Assembly: GCF_047229345.1 (NCBI RefSeq)
Contig: NZ_JBFTER010000001.1
Location: forward strand, 62,001-126,000
Origin: Cellulomonas_A sp047229345
Lineage (GTDB): Bacteria; Actinomycetota; Actinomycetes; Actinomycetales; Cellulomonadaceae
Length of the DNA: 64,000 bases
Direction: 5' to 3'
Shown here: one piece after another, positions 25,330 through 34,104 of the stretch
Numbering within the stretch: position 1 is the stretch's first letter
Layout of the letters: the number at the start of each line of letters is the position of its first letter
The notes under the pieces: model-generated
What the model was told of the DNA's origin: nothing
The model's input: only the letters and a program-made list of their open reading frames with translations
The model's database searches: none
Position numbers and translations under genes: made by a program

Positions 25330-26046
25330 GTGCGCCCTGGTGTCCAGGTCCGTCCCGCCGAGCCGGGCGACCTCCCCGAGATCGTGGACCTGTGCCTCGT
25401 GGCGCGCGCGGAGTCGACCGTGGGCGCGCAGCTGTGCAGCAACGATCGCGAGCGGCTCCGCCAGCAGATCGGCACGCTGCTCGCGACGCCGGGCGGGCAG
25501 GTCCTGGTCGGGACGCTCGACGGCCGCACGAGCGGCCTGCTGCTCGGGCGTCTCGTCGGGCCGAGCCCGTTCACCGACGAGGCGAGCCTGACGCTCGAGG
25601 CGCTCTACGTGGCACCCGACGCGCGGCGCCGGGGCCTGGGGCACGCGCTGCTGTCCGGCGCGCTCGAGCTCGCGGCGGAGGCCGGCGCGAGCGAGGTGTA
25701 CGCGGCCCCGCTGCCGGGGGCGCGGGGGATGCTCCGGTTCTTCGCCCGGCTGGGCTTCGCCCCCGCGGCGGCGTACCGGGTGGTGAGCACGAGCTCGTTG
25801 CAGCGCCGGCTCGCGGGGGACTCCGCGGGCGCGCCGGTCGTCCGCCGGGGGGCTGCGCGCGGGCTCGAGGACCTCATCGCGCGGCGCCGACAGGTCCGGG
25901 CCGCCGCCCGGTCCGAGACGGCCGAGGTGCGCTTCGTGCCACCGGCCGCCAGCGCCGATCAGCCGCGGCGGTCCGCGATGAGCATGCAGGTCAGCCGCGC
26001 GGTGCAGACGCGTCGCGACTCCGGGTCCTCGACGACGACCTCGTAG
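25330..26046 (+). CDS. GNAT family N-acetyltransferase
   Basis: Predicted 238-residue protein. The N-terminal 150 residues are a GNAT domain: VQVRPAEPGDLPEIVDLCL opens it, LEALYVAPDARRRGLGHALL (about residues 92-111) is strand 4 plus the acetyl-CoA loop RRRGLG, and FFARLGFAPAAAYRV closes it. The remaining 80 residues are Arg/Ala-rich and of unknown role. GTG at 25330 follows AGGAGG at a good distance; an ATG at 25252 is possible but adds low-complexity sequence. Its 3' end overlaps the convergent thioesterase gene by 88 nt. Confidence 0.78.
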   Translation: MRPGVQVRPAEPGDLPEIVDLCLVARAESTVGAQLCSNDRERLRQQIGTLLATPGGQVLVGTLDGRTSGLLLGRLVGPSPFTDEASLTLEALYVAPDARRRGLGHALLSGALELAAEAGASEVYAAPLPGARGMLRFFARLGFAPAAAYRVVSTSSLQRRLAGDSAGAPVVRRGAARGLEDLIARRRQVRAAARSETAEVRFVPPAASADQPRRSAMSMQVSRAVQTRRDSGSSTTTS

Positions 26047-26375
26047 GTCGCGAGGGTCGACCCGAGGTGCACCGCGGTCGCGGTGCCCGTCACGAGCCCG
26101 CTGCGCGCCGAGCGGTGGTGCGTCGCGCTGAGCTCGATCCCGACCGCGATCCGGCCCTCGCCCGCGTGCGCGTTCGCCGCGACCGACCCGAGCGTCTCGG
26201 CGAGCACGGCCGAAGCCCCGCCGTGCAGGAGCCCCTGTGGCTGGGTGTTGCCCTCGACCGGCATCGTGCCGACGACGCGGTCCGGGCCGACCTCCTGGAT
26301 CACGATGCCCATGCGCTCGATGAGGGTCCCGGGGTAGGTCGAGGGGTGCTGCGGCTCGCGGCCAGCGTCAGTCAT
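25959..26375 (-). CDS. PaaI-type hotdog-fold thioesterase
   Basis: Predicted 138-residue acyl-CoA thioesterase. The hotdog core shows the PaaI signature around GLLHGGASAVLAETLGSVAA (about residues 46-65), with the catalytic acidic residue in the helix and the His-Gly-Gly turn. Such enzymes release CoA from aromatic or medium-chain acyl thioesters. ATG at 26375 is divergent from polA with only 19 nt between the starts, so the promoters overlap. Its 3' end overlaps the acetyltransferase gene on the other strand. Confidence 0.87.
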   Translation of the reverse strand: MTDAGREPQHPSTYPGTLIERMGIVIQEVGPDRVVGTMPVEGNTQPQGLLHGGASAVLAETLGSVAANAHAGEGRIAVGIELSATHHRSARSGLVTGTATAVHLGSTLATYEVVVEDPESRRVCTARLTCMLIADRRG

Positions 26376-26394
26376 GCCCGATAGGTTGGCACCC

Positions 26395-29130
26395 GTGACC
26401 GACGCATCGCCAGCCGGCGCCCCCGCCGCGACCGCCCTCCCGTTCGTCCCCGCGCCGGGCGCCCCGCGCCTGCTGCTCATCGACGGGCACTCCATGGCGT
26501 TCCGCGCCTTCTTCGCCCTGCCGGCGGAGAACTTCTCGACCACGAGCGGCCAGACCACGAACGCGGTCTACGGCTTCACGTCGATGCTCGCCAAGATCCT
26601 CGCGGACGAGGCGCCGACGCACCTCGCGGTCGCGTTCGACGTGGGCCGCACGACGTTCCGCACCGAGCAGTACCCGGCGTACAAGGGCACGCGCGACGAG
26701 ACGCCGCAGCCCTTCCAGGGCCAGGTGCCGCTGATCAAGGAGATCCTCGCGACGATGCGGGTCCCCGTGATCGAGAAGGAGAACTACGAGGCCGACGACG
26801 TGCTGGCGACCCTCGCGACCCAGGCTCGCGCGGCCGGCATCGAGGTCCTGCTCTGCTCGGGCGACCGCGACTCGTTCCAGCTCGTCAACGACGCGGTGAC
26901 GGTGCTCTACCCGATCCGCGGTGTGTCCGAGCTCACGCGCATGACACCCGAGGCGGTCCTCGCGAAGTACGGCGTCGGGCCCGAGCGGTACTCCGACCTC
27001 GCCGCGCTCGTGGGCGAGACCAGCGACAACCTCCCGGGCGTGCCTGGTGTCGGCCCCAAGACGGCCGCGAAGTGGATCGCGGCGTACGGCGGGCTCGACG
27101 GGATCATCGCCTCGGTCGACCAGATCGGCGGCAAGGCGGGGGAGAGCCTGCGCGCGCACCTCGACCAGGTGATCGTGAACCGCCGGCTCAACCACCTGCT
27201 CACGGACCTCGAGCTCCCGCTGCAGCCCGAGGACCTCGGGGTGCAGCCGTGGGACCGCGAGGCGATGCACCGCGTGTTCGACTCGCTGCAGTTCACGGCG
27301 CTGCGCGAGCGGCTGTTCGCCTCGCTGCCCGAGGCGGCGCCGGCGGTCGAGCCGGGGGACGCGGTGCCCCTCGACCGGCTCGAGCCCGGCGGCCTCGCCG
27401 CGTGGCTCGCGGAGCGGGCGGGCCGGACGCTCGGCCTCGACGTGCGGGGGAGCGCCCGACCCTCGGGCGGGGACGCGTGGGGCGTCGCGATCGCCGACGC
27501 GGGGTCGTCGGCGATCGCGCTCGACCTCGCGTCGCTGGACCCGGCGGACGAGGCGACGCTCGCGGCGTGGCTCGCGGAGCCGAACGCGGAGAAGGCCGTG
27601 CACGCCGCGAAGAACGCGTGGCACGCGCTCGTCGGCCGCGGGTTCGACCTCGCGGGCGTCGTGTTCGACACCGAGCTCGCGGCGTACCTGTGCCACCCCG
27701 ACCAGCGTGCCTACGACCTCCCGTCGCTCGTCGTGCGCTACCTGCACCGCGAGCTGTCCGCCGCCGAGTCGCCGGACTCCGGGACGCAGGGTGCGTTCGA
27801 CCTCGAGCTCGACGGCTCCGACGAGAACCAGAGGTCGGCGGGGCAGGCGGCCGCCGTCGTGGAGCTCGCCGAGGTGCTGCAGGGCGAGCTGGCCGACCGG
27901 GGTGCGGCCGCGCTGCTCGCCGAGCTCGAGCTGCCTCTCGAGGACGTGCTCGTGCGCATGGAGCGCCGCGGCATCGCGGCCGACACCGGCTACCTCTCCG
28001 GGCTCGAGGCGGAGTTCGACGCCGCGGTCAAGGACGCGGCGGCCGAGGCGTACGCGGTGATCGACCGCGAGGTCAACCTGGGCTCCCCGAAGCAGCTCCA
28101 GGAGGTGCTCTTCGACCAGCTCCAGATGCCGAAGACCAAGAAGAACAAGACCGGCTGGACCACGGACGCCGCAGCGCTCCAGGACCTGTTCGAGCGCACG
28201 CAGCACCCGTTCCTCGAGCACCTGCTCGCGCACCGGGACGCGATCCGCCTGCGCCAGACCGTCGAGGGGCTGCTCCGCTCGGTGGCGGACGACGGGCGCA
28301 TCCACACGACGTTCCAGCAGACGATCGCGGCGACCGGGCGCCTGTCCTCGACCGACCCGAACCTGCAGAACATCCCGATCCGCACCGAGGCCGGGCGCCA
28401 GATCCGGCGCGCGTTCGTCGTCGGGCCGGGCTACGACACGCTGCTCACGGCGGACTACTCGCAGATCGAGATGCGCATCATGGCGCACCTGTCCGGCGAC
28501 GAGGGCCTCATCGAGGCGTTCCGCTCGGGCGAGGACCTGCACTCCTACGTGGGCTCGCGGGTGTTCTCCGTGCCGACGGACGAGGTCACGCCCGCGATGC
28601 GCTCGAAGATCAAGGCGATGAGCTACGGGCTCGCGTACGGGCTGTCGTCGTTCGGGCTGTCCAAGCAGCTGAACATCGAGGTCGGCGAGGCCGCGAAGCT
28701 CATGGAGGACTACTTCTCCCGGTTCGGCGGCGTGCGCGAGTACCTGACCGGCGTCGTCGACGTGGCCCGCGCGACGGGGTACACGGCGACGATCATGGGA
28801 AGGCGGCGCTACCTCCCGGACCTCACGAGCGACAACCGGCAGCGCCGCGAGATGGCCGAGCGGATGGCGCTCAACGCCCCGATCCAGGGCAGCGCGGCGG
28901 ACCTGATCAAGGTGGCGATGCTCGGTGTCGAGCGCGAGCTCACGGCGCGCGGCCTCGGCTCGCGGCTGCTGCTGCAGGTGCACGACGAGCTCGTGCTCGA
29001 GCTGGCGCCGGGGGAGCGCGAGGAGGTCGAGGCCCTCGTCCGCGCGCAGATGGGCTCGGCGGCCGAGCTGTCGGTGCCGCTCGACGTCTCGGTCGGGGTA
29101 GGGACGAGCTGGCACGAGGCGGGTCACTGA
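26395..29130 (+). CDS. polA: DNA polymerase I (proofreading-inactive)
   Basis: Predicted 911-residue polymerase that fills repair gaps and removes Okazaki primers. Domains: 5'-3' exonuclease (about 20-310, LLIDGHSMAFRAF, then helix-hairpin-helix GVPGVGPKTAAKW); a 3'-5' exonuclease-like domain (about 340-500) that has lost its metal-binding acids (exo I reads LGLDVRG, exo II AAKNAWHAL); and a family A polymerase domain (about 530-911) with motif A DYSQIEMR (Asp687), motif B RSKIKAMSYGLAYG and motif C VHDELVLE (His863, Asp864). GTG start at 26395 is leaderless-like: TAGGTT (26382-26387) is 7 nt upstream. It serves with UvrABC in excision repair. Confidence 0.96.
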   Translation: MTDASPAGAPAATALPFVPAPGAPRLLLIDGHSMAFRAFFALPAENFSTTSGQTTNAVYGFTSMLAKILADEAPTHLAVAFDVGRTTFRTEQYPAYKGTRDETPQPFQGQVPLIKEILATMRVPVIEKENYEADDVLATLATQARAAGIEVLLCSGDRDSFQLVNDAVTVLYPIRGVSELTRMTPEAVLAKYGVGPERYSDLAALVGETSDNLPGVPGVGPKTAAKWIAAYGGLDGIIASVDQIGGKAGESLRAHLDQVIVNRRLNHLLTDLELPLQPEDLGVQPWDREAMHRVFDSLQFTALRERLFASLPEAAPAVEPGDAVPLDRLEPGGLAAWLAERAGRTLGLDVRGSARPSGGDAWGVAIADAGSSAIALDLASLDPADEATLAAWLAEPNAEKAVHAAKNAWHALVGRGFDLAGVVFDTELAAYLCHPDQRAYDLPSLVVRYLHRELSAAESPDSGTQGAFDLELDGSDENQRSAGQAAAVVELAEVLQGELADRGAAALLAELELPLEDVLVRMERRGIAADTGYLSGLEAEFDAAVKDAAAEAYAVIDREVNLGSPKQLQEVLFDQLQMPKTKKNKTGWTTDAAALQDLFERTQHPFLEHLLAHRDAIRLRQTVEGLLRSVADDGRIHTTFQQTIAATGRLSSTDPNLQNIPIRTEAGRQIRRAFVVGPGYDTLLTADYSQIEMRIMAHLSGDEGLIEAFRSGEDLHSYVGSRVFSVPTDEVTPAMRSKIKAMSYGLAYGLSSFGLSKQLNIEVGEAAKLMEDYFSRFGGVREYLTGVVDVARATGYTATIMGRRRYLPDLTSDNRQRREMAERMALNAPIQGSAADLIKVAMLGVERELTARGLGSRLLLQVHDELVLELAPGEREEVEALVRAQMGSAAELSVPLDVSVGVGTSWHEAGH

Positions 29131-29156
29131 GGCACGCGCACGACCGCTGGCCCCGC

Positions 29157-29192
29157 GGCGCGTCGCCTCCCCGGCCGGGGGAGCGGCGCGCC
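29157..29192 (+). terminator. Terminator hairpin after polA
   Basis: GGCGCGTCG-CTCCCC pairs with GGGGAG-CGGCGCGCC (one bulged C, about 15 bp, 5-nt loop), 26 nt after the polA stop. No U-tract. Confidence 0.65.
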
Positions 29193-29311
29193 GTTGGCCT
29201 GGTCGGAGCCGTAGAGAACGGTATCCACATCTCTGGCAATCCGGTGTGAACTACGCCACAGTGGTCGCCGGGTGGCGACGAGGCCACCTCCCGAACCCCC
29301 TCGGAGGACGT

Positions 29312-29647
29312 ATGGCCGACGTGGTAGAGCATCCCGAGACCGACTACGAACGCGTGCAGAACTCCCAGGAGTTCCAGCAGCTGCGCCGGCGCTTCCGGAA
29401 CTTTGTGTTCCCGATGACGGCGTTCTTCCTCGCCTGGTACCTGCTGTACGTGCTGCTGGCCGCCTACGCCCACGACTTCATGAGCATCCGGGTCACCGGC
29501 AACATCACGGTCGGCCTGCTCTTCGGCCTCGGCCAGTTCGTCTCGACCTTCGCGATCACGATGATCTACGCGAGCTGGGCCAACAAGCGGCAGGACGCCG
29601 TCGCCGAGCGGCTCCGCCGCCACATCGAGGACGGGGAGATCGTATGA
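29312..29647 (+). CDS. DUF485 membrane protein (YjcH-like)
   Basis: Predicted 111-residue protein with two transmembrane helices (FFLAWYLLYVLLAAYAHDFM and TVGLLFGLGQFVSTFAITMI) and a conserved SQEFQQLRRRFRNFVFP entry. DUF485 genes nearly always precede acetate/solute:sodium symporters, as here, and may be an accessory subunit. ATG at 29312 has a GGAGG site. Its stop overlaps the symporter start (ATGA), which indicates coupling. Confidence 0.9.
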   Translation: MADVVEHPETDYERVQNSQEFQQLRRRFRNFVFPMTAFFLAWYLLYVLLAAYAHDFMSIRVTGNITVGLLFGLGQFVSTFAITMIYASWANKRQDAVAERLRRHIEDGEIV

Positions 29648-31302
29648 GCGCGGTCCTGGGCTCCGCGGTGCTCGCCGCCGAGTCGGAGCAGATCGGGGAC
29701 CCGGTCCTCAACATCGCGATCTTCGGGGCGTTCGTCGTCGTGACGCTCGTCATCGTCTTCCGGGCGTCCAAGAACAACAGCACGGCGGCCGACTACTACG
29801 CCGCGGGGCGGTCGTTCACCGGCCCGCAGAACGGCACCGCGATCGCCGGCGACTACCTGTCGGCCGCGAGCTTCCTCGGCATCTGCGGCGCGATCGCGAT
29901 CAACGGGTACGACGGGTTCCTGTACTCGATCGGGTTCCTCGTCGCGTGGCTCGTCGCCCTCCTGCTCGTCGCCGAGCTGCTGCGCAACACCGGTCGGTTC
30001 ACGATGGCCGACGTCCTGTCGTTCCGGCTGCGCCAGCGCCCGGTGCGGATGGCGGCGGCGCTGGCGACCCTCGCGGTCGTGTTCTTCTACCTGCTCGCGC
30101 AGATGGCGGGTGCGGGCGGTCTCGTCGCGCTCCTGCTGGGCATCGAGGGGACCGCGGGCCAGGGGCTCGTGATCGCCGTCGTGGGCGCCCTCATGATCCT
30201 GTACGTCCTGGTGGGCGGCATGAAGGGCACCACCTGGGTGCAGATCATCAAGGCGATCCTGCTGATCGCGGGCGCCGGGATCATGACGGTCTGGGTCCTC
30301 GCGCGGTACGGCTTCGACTTCTCGGCGCTGCTCCAGGGTGCGGTCGACGCGGCGGGCGAGGGCGGCGAGGCGCTCATCGAGCCGGGCAAGCAGTACGGCG
30401 CGTCGGGCATGAGCAAGCTCAACTTCCTCTCGCTCGCGCTCGCGCTCGTCCTCGGCACGGCGGGCCTGCCGCACGTGCTCATGCGCTTCTACACCGTCCC
30501 GACCGCCAAGGAGGCGCGGCGCTCGGTCGTCTGGGCTATCTGGCTCATCGGCGTCTTCTACCTGTTCACCCTCGTGCTCGGGTACGGCGCGGGTGCCCTC
30601 GTCGGGCCGGAGGCCATCAAGGCGGCCCCGGGCGGCGTGAACTCGGCGGCGCCGATGCTCGCGTTCGAGCTCGGCGGCGTCGTGCTGCTCGGGATCATCT
30701 CGGCGGTCGCCTTCGCGACGATCCTCGCGGTCGTCGCGGGTCTGACGATCACGGCGGCGGCGTCGTTCGCGCACGACATCTACGCGTCCGTCATCAAGCA
30801 CGGCGAGGTGAACCCGGACGGCGAGGTCAAGGTCGCCCGGATCACCGTCGTGGTGATCGGCATCCTGGCGATCGTCGGCGGCATCTTCGCCAACGGGCAG
30901 AACGTCGCGTTCCTCGTCGCGCTCGCCTTCGCGGTCGCGGCCAGCGCGAACCTGCCGACGATCATCTACTCGCTGTTCTGGAAGCGGTTCAACACGACCG
31001 GGGCGCTCTGGAGCATGTACGGCGGCCTGATCTCCTGCGTCGTGCTCATCGCGTTCTCGCCGGTCGTGTCCGGCAAGGTCGACCCCGCGACCGGGGCGAG
31101 CCTGTCGATGATCCGCGACACGTCGGTCGACTTCCACTGGTTCCCGCTCGACAACCCGGGGATCGTCTCGATCCCGCTCGGGTTCCTGCTCGGGATCCTC
31201 GGCACGCTGCTGAGCAAGGAGCGGCCGGACCGGGAGAAGTTCGCCGAGATGGAGGTCCGCTCGCTCACCGGGGCGGGCGCCGAGAAGGCGACGGTGCACT
31301 AG
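29644..31302 (+). CDS. actP: Cation/acetate symporter ActP-like (SSS family)
   Basis: Predicted 552-residue solute:sodium symporter with about 13 helices. After the first helix comes NNSTAADYYAAGRSFTGPQNG, close to the entry motif of ActP proteins, then AIAGDYLSAASFLGICG, and the AGLPHVLMRFYTVPTAKEAR loop that marks the acetate-permease group. ATG at 29644 overlaps the DUF485 stop by 4 nt. It would import acetate or other short carboxylates using a sodium or proton gradient. No acetyl-CoA synthetase gene is nearby. Confidence 0.88.
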   Translation: MSAVLGSAVLAAESEQIGDPVLNIAIFGAFVVVTLVIVFRASKNNSTAADYYAAGRSFTGPQNGTAIAGDYLSAASFLGICGAIAINGYDGFLYSIGFLVAWLVALLLVAELLRNTGRFTMADVLSFRLRQRPVRMAAALATLAVVFFYLLAQMAGAGGLVALLLGIEGTAGQGLVIAVVGALMILYVLVGGMKGTTWVQIIKAILLIAGAGIMTVWVLARYGFDFSALLQGAVDAAGEGGEALIEPGKQYGASGMSKLNFLSLALALVLGTAGLPHVLMRFYTVPTAKEARRSVVWAIWLIGVFYLFTLVLGYGAGALVGPEAIKAAPGGVNSAAPMLAFELGGVVLLGIISAVAFATILAVVAGLTITAAASFAHDIYASVIKHGEVNPDGEVKVARITVVVIGILAIVGGIFANGQNVAFLVALAFAVAASANLPTIIYSLFWKRFNTTGALWSMYGGLISCVVLIAFSPVVSGKVDPATGASLSMIRDTSVDFHWFPLDNPGIVSIPLGFLLGILGTLLSKERPDREKFAEMEVRSLTGAGAEKATVH

Positions 31303-31337
31303 CCGGCGCCGAGCCGGTCGTCCGGCGCAGCACGTGT

Positions 31338-31377
31338 CCGAGGTCGCGGTGCGGGGACTCCCGCGCCGCGACCTCGG
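31338..31377. terminator. Convergent terminator between actP and the methyltransferase
   Basis: CCGAGGTCGCGG (31338-31349) pairs with CCGCGACCTCGG (31366-31377), 12 bp, with further pairing GCGGG/CCCGC inside. It can serve both flanking convergent genes. Confidence 0.7.
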
Positions 31378-31384
31378 CGCGCGG

Positions 31385-31447
31385 GCGGCCTCGCAGCGGC
31401 GCGCCGGCGGCCTCTCTCCGCGGCCTCGCAGCGCCGCGCCGGCGGCC
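31385..31447. repeat. 28-bp direct repeat, two copies
   Basis: Copies at 31385-31412 and 31420-31447 differ at one base (GCAGCGGCGCG versus GCAGCGCCGCG). Intergenic, just beyond the terminator hairpin. Confidence 0.8.
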
Positions 31448-31465
31448 CGCGAACGGCGGGGCGGG

Positions 31466-32281
31466 TCAGCGGTGCGTCACGAAGATCGCCGTCCCGGGCA
31501 GCAGCCGCCCGCGCACCGGTCCCCACCCGCCCCACGTGCGATCGTGCCCCGCCGGCCACTCCGGCTCCACGAGCCGGTCGATCGTGAAGCCCGCGGCCAC
31601 GAGGTCGGCGATGTGGTCCCCCAGCGTGCGGTGGTACTCGGCGTAGAGCACGGCCCCGGACTCGCCGGTCTCGACGTACGGCCGTCGGTCGAAGTAGGAG
31701 CGCGACGCGGTCAGCCCGTGCTCGGAGGGGTCGTCGGGGAACGCCCAGCGGAGCGGGTGCGTGACCGAGAACACCCAGCGGCCGCCGGGACGCAGCACGC
31801 GGGCCGCCTCCTGGTGCACGCGCACCGCGTCGGGCACGAACGGGATCGCCCCGAACGCCGTGAACGCGACGTCGAAGCTCGCGTCGGCGAAGGGCAGCGC
31901 GCGCGCGTCGGCCTGCACGAGCGGCGTCGGGGGGCGCCCGGGCCGGTCGTACCCTGCTCCCGCGGCGAGCATGCCGTGCGCGACGTCGGTCGCGACGACG
32001 TCGACCCCGCGGGCGGCGAGCCACCGGGAGCACTGCGCCGCGCCCGCGCCGACCTCGAGCACGCGCGCACCGGTGAGGTCGCCCAGCAGGCCGGCGTCGG
32101 CCTCGCGCAGGCCCTCGGGGCACCAGCAGAAGTCGGCGGTGCCGAGGAAGTCCCCGTGCTCCGCGAGGTAGTCGGCGGCGTTGGCGTCCCACCACGTCCG
32201 CCCCGCCCGCCCGCCGGCCTCGGCGGGGACGTCGCGGTACCCGGCGTCGGCCAGCGGATCGTCGGGCTGTGTGGAGTTCAT
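31466..32281 (-). CDS. Class I SAM-dependent methyltransferase
   Basis: Predicted 271-residue enzyme transferring methyl from S-adenosylmethionine. Motif I is VLEVGAGAAQCSRWL (about residues 73-87), the acidic end of strand 2 is VVATDVAHGML, motif II gives LVQADARALPFADASFDVAF, and ARVLRPGGRWVFSV is the methyltransferase_11 motif III. The C-terminal PYVETGESGAVLYAEYHRTL region resembles UbiE-like small-molecule methyltransferases; the substrate is unknown. ATG start at 32281. It is divergent from the peptide ABC operon. Confidence 0.87.
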   Translation of the reverse strand: MNSTQPDDPLADAGYRDVPAEAGGRAGRTWWDANAADYLAEHGDFLGTADFCWCPEGLREADAGLLGDLTGARVLEVGAGAAQCSRWLAARGVDVVATDVAHGMLAAGAGYDRPGRPPTPLVQADARALPFADASFDVAFTAFGAIPFVPDAVRVHQEAARVLRPGGRWVFSVTHPLRWAFPDDPSEHGLTASRSYFDRRPYVETGESGAVLYAEYHRTLGDHIADLVAAGFTIDRLVEPEWPAGHDRTWGGWGPVRGRLLPGTAIFVTHR

Positions 32282-32328
32282 GCTCGGCTGATGTACTTTC
32301 TGTGGGTTCCAGTTGGATACCGGTGCGT

Positions 32329-32358
32329 AACATCCGCGTGACCACCTGCACCTACGGT
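32329..32358 (+). promoter_or_regulatory. Candidate promoter of the peptide ABC operon
   Basis: TACGGT at 32353-32358 with AACATC at 32329-32334, 18-nt spacer. The -35 region (ACATC) and spacer match the liv promoters, though the rest of the liv element is absent. The predicted start near 32365 leaves a leader of about 54 nt. Confidence 0.45.
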
Positions 32359-32418
32359 CGGGGCCTCCCCGCCCAGGCGCACGTGTGCCTGGGCGGACCG
32401 TCGACGAGAGGTGATCGT

Positions 32419-34089
32419 GTGAGGACCTTCCTGAGGTTCGCAGCGTCAGGCGTGGCCGTAGGCCTCGTCCTGACCGGATGTGCGGCGAGTGACCGCGACG
32501 GCGGCGGCACCGCCGAGGAGACGTCGGACGGCGCGCGGGACACCTTCATCTTCGCAGCGTCGGCCGACCCCGCGTCGCTCGACCCGGCCTTCGCCAACGA
32601 CGGCGAGTCGTTCCGCGTCGGGCGCCAGATCTTCGAGGGCCTCGTGGGCACCGAGCCGGGCACGCCCGACCCGGCCCCGCTGCTCGCCGAGTCCTGGGAG
32701 ACGAGCGAGGACGGCCTGCAGTACACCTTCCAGCTCAAGGAGGGTGTGAAGTTCCACGACGGCACGGACTTCGACGCCGACGCCGTGTGCTTCAACTTCG
32801 AGCGGTGGAACAACTTCACGGGCGTCCTGCAGTCGGAGAGCCTGTCGTACTACTGGCAGAAGGTGAACGGCGGGTTCGCGACGAGCGACACCGAGAGCCT
32901 CAACGGCACCGGCAAGTACGAGAGCTGCGAGGCTCCCGACGCGACGACCGCGGTCATCAACCTCAAGAGCCCGCTGCCCGAGCTCGTCTCCGCGCTGTCG
33001 CTGCCGTCGTTCTCGATGCAGTCGCCGACCGCGCTCGAGGAGTACGACGCCGACGGCGTGACCGGCGAGGGCGACGCGCCCGTGCTGCCCGAGTACGCGA
33101 CCGCGCACCCGACCGGCACCGGCCCGTACGTCTTCGACTCGTGGAACCCGGGGGAGCAGGTCGTCCTGACGGCGAACGAGGACTACTGGGGCGAGCAGGG
33201 CCAGGTCAAGCGCATCGTCTTCAGCGTGATCTCCGACGCGACCGCGCGCCGGCAGGCGCTGCAGGCCGGCGACATCGACGGCTACGACCTCGTCGGCCCG
33301 GCCGACGTGGACGCGCTCGAGGAGGCCGGCTTCCAGATCGTCAACCGCGACCCCTTCAACATCCTGTACCTCGCGATGAACCAGGCGAACCCCGACCTCG
33401 CGGACCTCAAGGTGCGCCAGGCGATCGCCCACGCGATCAACAAGGAGTCGCTGGTCGCGCAGACGCTGCCCGAGGGCACCGAGGTCGCCACGAACTTCGT
33501 GCCGCCGAGCGTCTCGGGCTGGAACCCGGACGTCGCGACGTACGACTACGACCCGGAGAAGGCCAAGGCGCTCCTCGCCGAGGCCGGCAAGTCGAACCTC
33601 ACCATCGACTTCAACTACCCGACGAACGTGTCGCGGCCGTACATGCCGACGCCCGAGCAGGTCTTCACGGCGATCAGCGCGGACCTCGCGGCCGTCGGGA
33701 TCACGGTCAACCCGGTCCCGGAGCCCTGGAGCCCCGACTACCTCGACCGCATGCAGGGCACGCCGGACCACGGCATCCACCTGCTCGGCTGGACCGGTGA
33801 CTACAACGACACCTACAACTTCGTCGGCGTCTTCTTCGGCGCGAAGTCGAACGAGTGGGGCTTCGACAACCCGGAGCTCTTCCAGGCCCTCGGCGACGCG
33901 CGGTACCAGCCGAGCGCCGAGGAGCAGAAGGCCGCCTACGAGGAGGTCAACGCGCAGATCATGGACCTGCTCCCGGGCGTCCCGCTCGCGCACCCGGTCC
34001 CGTCGCTGGCGTTCAAGCCCGAGATCCAGGGGTACCCGGCGTCGCCGGTCCAGGACGAGGTCTACAACGTCATCACCATCGAGGACTGA
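32419..34089 (+). CDS. Peptide ABC transporter substrate-binding lipoprotein (family 5)
   Basis: Predicted 556-residue DppA/OppA-type binding protein. Lipobox LTGC places the anchored residue at Cys21. The mature protein opens FIFAASADPASLDPAF and carries the family 5 signature region LKEGVKFHDGTDFDADAV, plus the second-lobe entry LGWTGDYNDTYNF. GTG at 32419 is used because it begins the signal peptide directly (RTFLRFAASGVAVGLVL) and follows GAGAGG. First gene of a four-gene operon; di- or oligopeptides are the likely ligands by family. Confidence 0.92.
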   Translation: MRTFLRFAASGVAVGLVLTGCAASDRDGGGTAEETSDGARDTFIFAASADPASLDPAFANDGESFRVGRQIFEGLVGTEPGTPDPAPLLAESWETSEDGLQYTFQLKEGVKFHDGTDFDADAVCFNFERWNNFTGVLQSESLSYYWQKVNGGFATSDTESLNGTGKYESCEAPDATTAVINLKSPLPELVSALSLPSFSMQSPTALEEYDADGVTGEGDAPVLPEYATAHPTGTGPYVFDSWNPGEQVVLTANEDYWGEQGQVKRIVFSVISDATARRQALQAGDIDGYDLVGPADVDALEEAGFQIVNRDPFNILYLAMNQANPDLADLKVRQAIAHAINKESLVAQTLPEGTEVATNFVPPSVSGWNPDVATYDYDPEKAKALLAEAGKSNLTIDFNYPTNVSRPYMPTPEQVFTAISADLAAVGITVNPVPEPWSPDYLDRMQGTPDHGIHLLGWTGDYNDTYNFVGVFFGAKSNEWGFDNPELFQALGDARYQPSAEEQKAAYEEVNAQIMDLLPGVPLAHPVPSLAFKPEIQGYPASPVQDEVYNVITIED

Positions 34090-34104
34090 GGGCGTGCAGG
34101 CTCG

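Noticed and set aside
26368..29127. A 919-codon open frame antisense to polA, and many similar long antisense frames (for example 51933-55229, 41793-44417).
   Set aside because: In very GC-rich DNA the strand opposite a real gene stays open because stop codons are AT-rich. The translations are Arg/Glu/Gly/His-rich with no family motifs, while the plus-strand genes carry catalytic motifs.
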